Positions 48,522 through 53,837 of a DNA stretch of 53,837 bases are shown piece after piece. The stretch comes from Deltaproteobacteria bacterium RIFCSPHIGHO2_02_FULL_43_33 (GTDB lineage Bacteria; Desulfobacterota; GWC2-55-46; UBA9637). Each line of letters opens with the position of its first letter. Positions within the stretch are counted from its first letter, which is position 1. Under the pieces are notes generated by a model. It saw nothing but the letters and a program-made list of their open reading frames with translations. It was not told the origin of the DNA and did no database searches. A program made the position numbers and the translations under genes. The stretch lies in assembly GCA_001798165.1 (NCBI GenBank), contig MGRL01000118.1:1-53837 (forward strand). Reading direction: 5' to 3'.

Positions 48522-50342
48522 TTGCAAAAAGAGCTTAATTGGGTTATTTTAAGCCGCATGTTAATCAGAAAACAGAAATTAGGAATCACTAAAAAACTCA
48601 TTTCTCTCTTCTCATTTCTCATTTCTTTATTTCTTGTCTCAGGTTGCACCAAAATGGATAAAGAAGCTGGCGCGGAGCAGGTTGTCAACAACCATGAGAC
48701 TGCTCCTGCCTATGGCGATACCCTTGTAGAAGGCACAATCGGAGAGCCAAGTGTTTTAATCCCCATGCTTGCAGGCGATGCCGCTTCCCATGATGTTGCG
48801 AGCCTTGTTATTAACGGGCTGGTAAAATACAATAAAGACCTAACCATCGTCGGAGACCTTGCCGAGTCATGGGATATATCCAAAGATGGCCTTGTAATCG
48901 CCTTTCACTTAAAGAAAGGCATCAAATGGACTGATGGGGTTGAGTTCACTGCCGAAGATATCCTTTTTGGTTATAAAACCATAATAGATGAAAAAACGCC
49001 TACTGCATATTCAGAGGATTATAAACAGGTAAAAAAGGCAGAAGCCTTAGACAGATATACATTCCGGATAACATATGAAAAACCCTTTGCCCCTGCATTA
49101 AGCAGCTGGGGTAATCTGACTATACTTCCCAAACACCTCTTACAAGGAAAGGATATAACGAAAAATGAATTAGGAAGACACCCGATTGGTATGGGGTCGT
49201 TCAAATTTGTGAAATGGACGCCTGGACAGGAGGTTGTGCTTGAGGCAAATCATGATTATTTTGAGGGCAGACCATATATAGATAAATATGTATACCGTGT
49301 AATACCGGATCCAGCAACCATGTTTTTGGAGCTTAAGGCAGGCGGCATAGACTGGATGGGCCTTACGCCGATTCAATACAACCGCCAGACAGACACACCA
49401 TATTTTAAAAATAATTTTAAAAAATATAGATACCCTGCCCCTGTCTATACTTACATGGGATTAAATCTGTGCTTGAAACGAGATAAAACTACAGGGCAGT
49501 GTATTGAAAAGCATCCGTGGTTTTCTGATAAAAGGGTTCGTCAGGCCATAGCATACGCCATAGATAAACAGGAGATTGTAGATGGCGTGTTGTTCGGCCT
49601 TGGAAGCCCTGCCACAGGCCCCTATGTTCCAAATACATGGTCATATAATCCGAATGTAAAGAAATATGAATATAACCCGGAAAAGGCAAGAGGGCTTTTG
49701 GCAGAGGCAGGGTGGAGAGATACAGGGATAAAACTACCTTTGTGGACCCCTTCGCTAATTAAAAGATTGACAAAATGGGCAGGCTGGGATGTTAAAGACG
49801 GGATACTGGATAAAGATGGCAGGTCGTTTGAGTTTACAATTCTCACAAATCAGGGAAATAACGTGAGGATAAATACAGCAACCATCATACAATGGCAGCT
49901 GGCAAAGGTTGGCATAAGAGTAAATGTGAGAACCCTTGAATGGTCTACATTTATAAATGAGTTCATAGACAAAAGAAGGTTTGAGGCAGTTATCCTCGGA
50001 TGGAGCCTCGGTCTTGACCCTGACCAGTATGATATCTGGCATTCAAGCAAGACTAAAGAAAAGGAATTTAACTTTGTAAGCTATAACAATCCAGAGGTAG
50101 ATGCGCTCTTAGAAAAGGGAAGAAGGACATTTGATATAGAGCAAAGGAAAAAGGCATATTTCAGGATTCAGGAAATACTGGCAGATGAACTCCCGTATAT
50201 CTTTCTCTATGTGCCTGACGCAACGCCCATTGTCCATGCAAGGTTCAAAGGCATAGAGCCCGCGCCGCTCATCGGCATGGGTTATAACATCCACAAATGG
50301 TATGTGCCCGAAGGGTTGCAGAGGCATAAGGTGATACAGTAG
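48522..50342 (+). CDS. Peptide ABC transporter substrate-binding lipoprotein (SBP_bac_5); start may be ATG 48558 or later
   Basis: Lipobox LFLVSGC; ESWDISKDGLVIAFHLKKGIKWTDGVEFTAEDILFGYK. Confidence 0.93.
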   Translation: MQKELNWVILSRMLIRKQKLGITKKLISLFSFLISLFLVSGCTKMDKEAGAEQVVNNHETAPAYGDTLVEGTIGEPSVLIPMLAGDAASHDVASLVINGLVKYNKDLTIVGDLAESWDISKDGLVIAFHLKKGIKWTDGVEFTAEDILFGYKTIIDEKTPTAYSEDYKQVKKAEALDRYTFRITYEKPFAPALSSWGNLTILPKHLLQGKDITKNELGRHPIGMGSFKFVKWTPGQEVVLEANHDYFEGRPYIDKYVYRVIPDPATMFLELKAGGIDWMGLTPIQYNRQTDTPYFKNNFKKYRYPAPVYTYMGLNLCLKRDKTTGQCIEKHPWFSDKRVRQAIAYAIDKQEIVDGVLFGLGSPATGPYVPNTWSYNPNVKKYEYNPEKARGLLAEAGWRDTGIKLPLWTPSLIKRLTKWAGWDVKDGILDKDGRSFEFTILTNQGNNVRINTATIIQWQLAKVGIRVNVRTLEWSTFINEFIDKRRFEAVILGWSLGLDPDQYDIWHSSKTKEKEFNFVSYNNPEVDALLEKGRRTFDIEQRKKAYFRIQEILADELPYIFLYVPDATPIVHARFKGIEPAPLIGMGYNIHKWYVPEGLQRHKVIQ

Positions 50343-50438
50343 AAAGCAGCATTCAGAATTCAGAAGTCAGCAGTCAGAATTAGAAAAGATTGCGGCTATT
50401 CTGAATTCCTGATTCTGGCTCCTAAATTCTTACTTATT

Positions 50439-51413
50439 ATGTTTACTTATTTACTTAAAAGACTCCTTGAGATGATTCCAACGTTGATTGGAATTACGCT
50501 CATCTCTTTCTTCATCATCCAACTTGCGCCGGGCAAGCCGACTGATGTGCTGGCTGATTTGAACCCCAAGATGACGCCGGAGGCGAGGGAGAGGCTTGAG
50601 AAATATTACGGCCTTGACAAGCCCATACATATTCAGTATGTCATGTGGCTTAAAAGAATTGTGAAGCTTGATTTTGGAGATTCTTTTTCCACTGACAGGC
50701 GGCCTGTATGGACAAAGATTAAAGAGAGGCTCCCTATCACAATCTTGATTAACACCCTTGCATTGGTTTTAATCTTTATTATCGCCATCCCCATAGGCGT
50801 GTCATCCGCTGTCAGGCCGTATTCCCTTTATGACAAGATTACGACAGTTGTTGTGTTTATAGGTTTTGCCATTCCAACATTCTGGCTTGCGCTTCTTCTT
50901 ATGATACTCTTTGGCGTTAACTTGCACTGGCTTCCCATATCCGGACTTAAATCTATGGGCTATGAAAATCTTTCCGCCCTTGGAAAGATTTGGGACTGGA
51001 CTCAACACCTCATTCTCCCCATGACTCTGGAGGCATTCGGCGGCCTTGCAGGGTATTCAAGATATATGAGAAGCAGTATGCTGGAGGTTGTCCGGCAAGA
51101 CTATATTACGACTGCCCGGGCAAAGGGGTTATCAGAGAGAAAGGTCATATATAAACATGCCTTGAGGAATGCGCTCTTGCCTGTAATAACCCTGCTTGGC
51201 ATGTCAATTCCGGGGCTAATAGGCGGGAGCGTTATTTTTGAAAATATCTTCAGCATTCCCGGCATGGGTCAGCTCTTTTTTCAGTCCGTGATGATGAGAG
51301 ATTATCCTGTCATCATGGGCATATTGACCATCGGCGCAATATTGACCTTGCTTGGCAATTTACTGGCGGATATTGGGTATGCGGTGGCGGATCCGAGGAT
51401 AAGGACGCGATGA
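50439..51413 (+). CDS. Peptide ABC transporter permease (OppB/DppB-like)
   Basis: [60 protein letters not shown]. Confidence 0.94.
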   Translation: MFTYLLKRLLEMIPTLIGITLISFFIIQLAPGKPTDVLADLNPKMTPEARERLEKYYGLDKPIHIQYVMWLKRIVKLDFGDSFSTDRRPVWTKIKERLPITILINTLALVLIFIIAIPIGVSSAVRPYSLYDKITTVVVFIGFAIPTFWLALLLMILFGVNLHWLPISGLKSMGYENLSALGKIWDWTQHLILPMTLEAFGGLAGYSRYMRSSMLEVVRQDYITTARAKGLSERKVIYKHALRNALLPVITLLGMSIPGLIGGSVIFENIFSIPGMGQLFFQSVMMRDYPVIMGILTIGAILTLLGNLLADIGYAVADPRIRTR

Positions 51414-51482
51414 ACAAAGCTTGAGGTATGAGGTTTGAGGCAGAAACCTCTGACCTCTATCCTCCAACCGCTAACATTTTTT

Positions 51483-52331
51483 ATGAATCAATCAACTCTC
51501 ATAAATCTTTTCTGGCGCAGGTTTAAAAAGAACCGCCTTGCGTTTCTTGGCGGGATTATTGTGTTTTTATTTTTTGCCATTGCTGTTCTGGCGCCCTTTA
51601 TTGCGCCTTATGGCCCTGATGGAATAAATGTCAAGCATGTGCTTGAGCCGCCGAGTCTCAGTCATCCATTCGGCACAGACGACCTTGGCAGGGACATCTT
51701 AAGCCGCGTTATTTACGGCTCAAGGATTTCTCTTGCAGTTGGTTTTGTTGCAGTTGGGATTGCAACTCTGATTGGTATTATTTTAGGGGCATTGTCAGGC
51801 TATTACGGAGGTTGGCTTGATACTGTTATTATGCGTTTTGTTGACATCATGCTTGCCATCCCAACCTTTTTTTTAATCCTTGCAGTCATTGCCATGCTTG
51901 AGCCAAGCATCTGGAACATAATGATTGTCATCGGCATAACATCATGGATGGGTGTGGCAAGGCTTGTAAGGGCAGAGTTCTTATCCCTGAAAGAAAGAGA
52001 GTTTGTCCTTGCTGCAAGGGCATTAGGGGCAAGCGACTTTAGGATAATCTTCAGGCATATCCTGCCCAATGCCATGTCCCCTGTGCTTGTGTCAGCGGTA
52101 TTGGGCATTGCTGGCGCAGTACTGGTTGAATCAGCCCTGAGCTTTCTCGGCATAGGCGTCCAGCCTCCCACAGCAAGCTGGGGGAATATACTAACAATCG
52201 GCAAGGACAATATTGAGATTGCGTGGTGGATATCGGTATTTCCCGGTCTTGCAATTTTTGTAACTGTGCTTGCGTATAACCTTCTGGGCGAGGGGATACG
52301 GGATTCTATTGACCCGAGGTTGAAGATATGA
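51483..52331 (+). CDS. Peptide ABC transporter permease (OppC/DppC-like); ATG 51483 preferred
   Basis: [45 protein letters not shown]. Confidence 0.94.
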   Translation: MNQSTLINLFWRRFKKNRLAFLGGIIVFLFFAIAVLAPFIAPYGPDGINVKHVLEPPSLSHPFGTDDLGRDILSRVIYGSRISLAVGFVAVGIATLIGIILGALSGYYGGWLDTVIMRFVDIMLAIPTFFLILAVIAMLEPSIWNIMIVIGITSWMGVARLVRAEFLSLKEREFVLAARALGASDFRIIFRHILPNAMSPVLVSAVLGIAGAVLVESALSFLGIGVQPPTASWGNILTIGKDNIEIAWWISVFPGLAIFVTVLAYNLLGEGIRDSIDPRLKI

Positions 52332-53320
52332 CCGAACCCTTACTCCAAATAACCGACCTCCGCACCTCTTTCTTCACCGATGCCGGCGAGGTCAAGGCTG
52401 TGCGGGGCGTAAGTTTTAGCCTTGATAAGGGCAAGACCCTCGGGCTTGTGGGCGAGAGCGGGTGCGGGAAGAGCGTTACCGCGCTTTCCATTATGCGGCT
52501 TGTCTCTTTTCCAGGCAGAGTTATAAAAGGAGAGGTGCTTTATAGAGTCAAAGAGTCAGAGAGTCAAAGAGTCAGAGAGAAAGACCTACTTAAGATTTCT
52601 GAAGATGAGATGCGAAAGATAAGGGGCGCCGAGATTGCAATGGTCTTTCAGGAGCCCATGACATCGCTCAATCCTGTGCTGACTATTGGCAATCAGATTT
52701 CAGAGGCCATTTCTCTGCACCAAAATCTGAATAAAAGAGAGGTCATTGATAAAGCAATAGAGATGCTGAAACTTGTCGGCATCCCTTCGCCTGAAAAAAG
52801 GATAAAAGACTATCCTCACCAAATGAGCGGCGGCATGAGGCAGAGGGCTATGATTGCAATGGCGCTTTCATGCAATCCAAGTATTTTGATAGCAGACGAA
52901 CCTACAACAGCGCTTGATGTTACCATTCAGGCACAGATTCTTGAACTTATTCAGGGACTGCAAAAAAAACTTGATATGGCCATGATTCTCATTACCCACG
53001 ACCTCGGCGTGGTTGCAGAGGCAGTTGATAATGTGGCAGTGATGTATGCTGGAAAGATTGTGGAATATGCTGATACAAAGACATTGTTTGAAGAACCCAT
53101 GCATCCGTATACTGTCGGGCTTTTAAATTCTTTGCCGACAATGGAAAAGGATGGCGGGGCATTGAAAACAATCCCCGGCACAGTGCCTGGGCTTCTGAAT
53201 CTTCCAGCAGGATGCACTTTCTATGACCGATGCCCGAAGGCAGACTCAGGCTGCACAGAGCATGAGCCGGAGTTGGTGGAAATTAAAAAAGAACATTTAG
53301 TAGCTTGTTATAAAGCGTAG
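52328..53320 (+). CDS. Peptide ABC transporter ATP-binding protein (OppD/DppD-like)
   Basis: [58 protein letters not shown]. Confidence 0.94.
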   Translation: MTEPLLQITDLRTSFFTDAGEVKAVRGVSFSLDKGKTLGLVGESGCGKSVTALSIMRLVSFPGRVIKGEVLYRVKESESQRVREKDLLKISEDEMRKIRGAEIAMVFQEPMTSLNPVLTIGNQISEAISLHQNLNKREVIDKAIEMLKLVGIPSPEKRIKDYPHQMSGGMRQRAMIAMALSCNPSILIADEPTTALDVTIQAQILELIQGLQKKLDMAMILITHDLGVVAEAVDNVAVMYAGKIVEYADTKTLFEEPMHPYTVGLLNSLPTMEKDGGALKTIPGTVPGLLNLPAGCTFYDRCPKADSGCTEHEPELVEIKKEHLVACYKA

Positions 53321-53335
53321 TTTGCCGATTTATCT
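53317..53335. repeat. Truncated left half of a GTAG-type palindromic element
   Basis: GTAGTTTGCCGATTTATC, then divergence. Confidence 0.5.
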
Positions 53336-53713
53336 AATTTGTGTTGAATCTCCGCACATATTGCTTAACAGAAAAACCGCAATAACTCTTAACCCGAAAA
53401 ATGCATTTAGTTTTTATTTTTCGGGGCAAATGCAAGATTTGAGTCAAAGACAAGGAAAAGATGGCTGGATAAAACGGAGCATACTCTTTTAGGTATGTGA
53501 GTATTTAGACAGTTAGCTTTGACGCAGTATTTGGCCGAAGATTGCGTTTGTCAGAAAATGCAAATGCATTTTCTGGGTTAAGTGCGCCTCAATATCTTTT
53601 GCTTCATTGAATATACTCACACTTGCCAATATAGACGCCCCGCAAATATACCAAATTCTTGATGGTGAATGAAAGAAGACAGTATGGTCAGCAATTGGAG
53701 AGAAATTGCAAGA

Positions 53714-53729
53714 TGTGATTTGGGTCACA
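53714..53729. promoter_or_regulatory. CRP/FNR-superfamily-type operator TGTGA-N6-TCACA
   Basis: TGTGATTTGGGTCACA; centre 53721.5; candidate -10 TATCAT at 53751-53756. Confidence 0.6.
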
Positions 53730-53796
53730 TTACTTCTCCCCTATTTGTACTATCATATAAAACAGATTTTAATTTATATAAAGGAGGGCCTATCTT

Positions 53797-53837
53797 ATGT
53801 TACCAAATATTTTGATGTTATGGTCTGACCAGCCGGT
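53797..53837 (+). CDS. 5' end of a CDS truncated by the window (MLPNILMLWSDQP…)
   Basis: AAGGAGGG RBS upstream of ATG 53797, open to the window end. Confidence 0.6.
   Translation, partial: MLPNILMLWSDQP

Overview
This 53.8 kb window reads as one chromosomal, mostly co-directional region of a Gram-negative bacterium. The gene content resembles Deltaproteobacteria or Nitrospirota, but that placement is an inference.

Gene order: kdsB-pyrG-kdsA, a four-helix-bundle ORF, kdsD, a coiled-coil ORF, a beta-barrel porin, a patch of small membrane-protein ORFs with VapBC and porin-tail remnants, tRNA-Leu, tig-clpP-clpX-lon, HU, tRNA-Val, tRNA-Asp, ftsE-ftsX, then minus-strand rnpB, RNase H, a zinc-ribbon protein and tRNA(CAT). 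These are followed by mtgA and a long LPS/heptose cluster (six GT9 and several GT4 glycosyltransferases, an O-antigen ligase, gmhB, hldA), then DUF4416-yicC-gmk-rpoZ and an oligopeptide ABC transporter (A, B, C, D).

The most unusual signal is dense small repetitive DNA between genes and, in frame, inside them. The families are: (i) heptanucleotide (period 7) tandem arrays, two-armed hairpins between genes and single-armed, stop-free arrays inside ORFs; (ii) GTAG...CTAC-bounded double-palindrome elements; (iii) CCCCGA-N-TCGGGG-type palindromes. One 21-mer of family (iii) is identical in kdsA and in a polysaccharide deacetylase, read in different frames. Three related palindromes occupy three variable stems of the RNase P RNA gene. 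I found no CRISPR array, rRNA, prophage or complete IS element.
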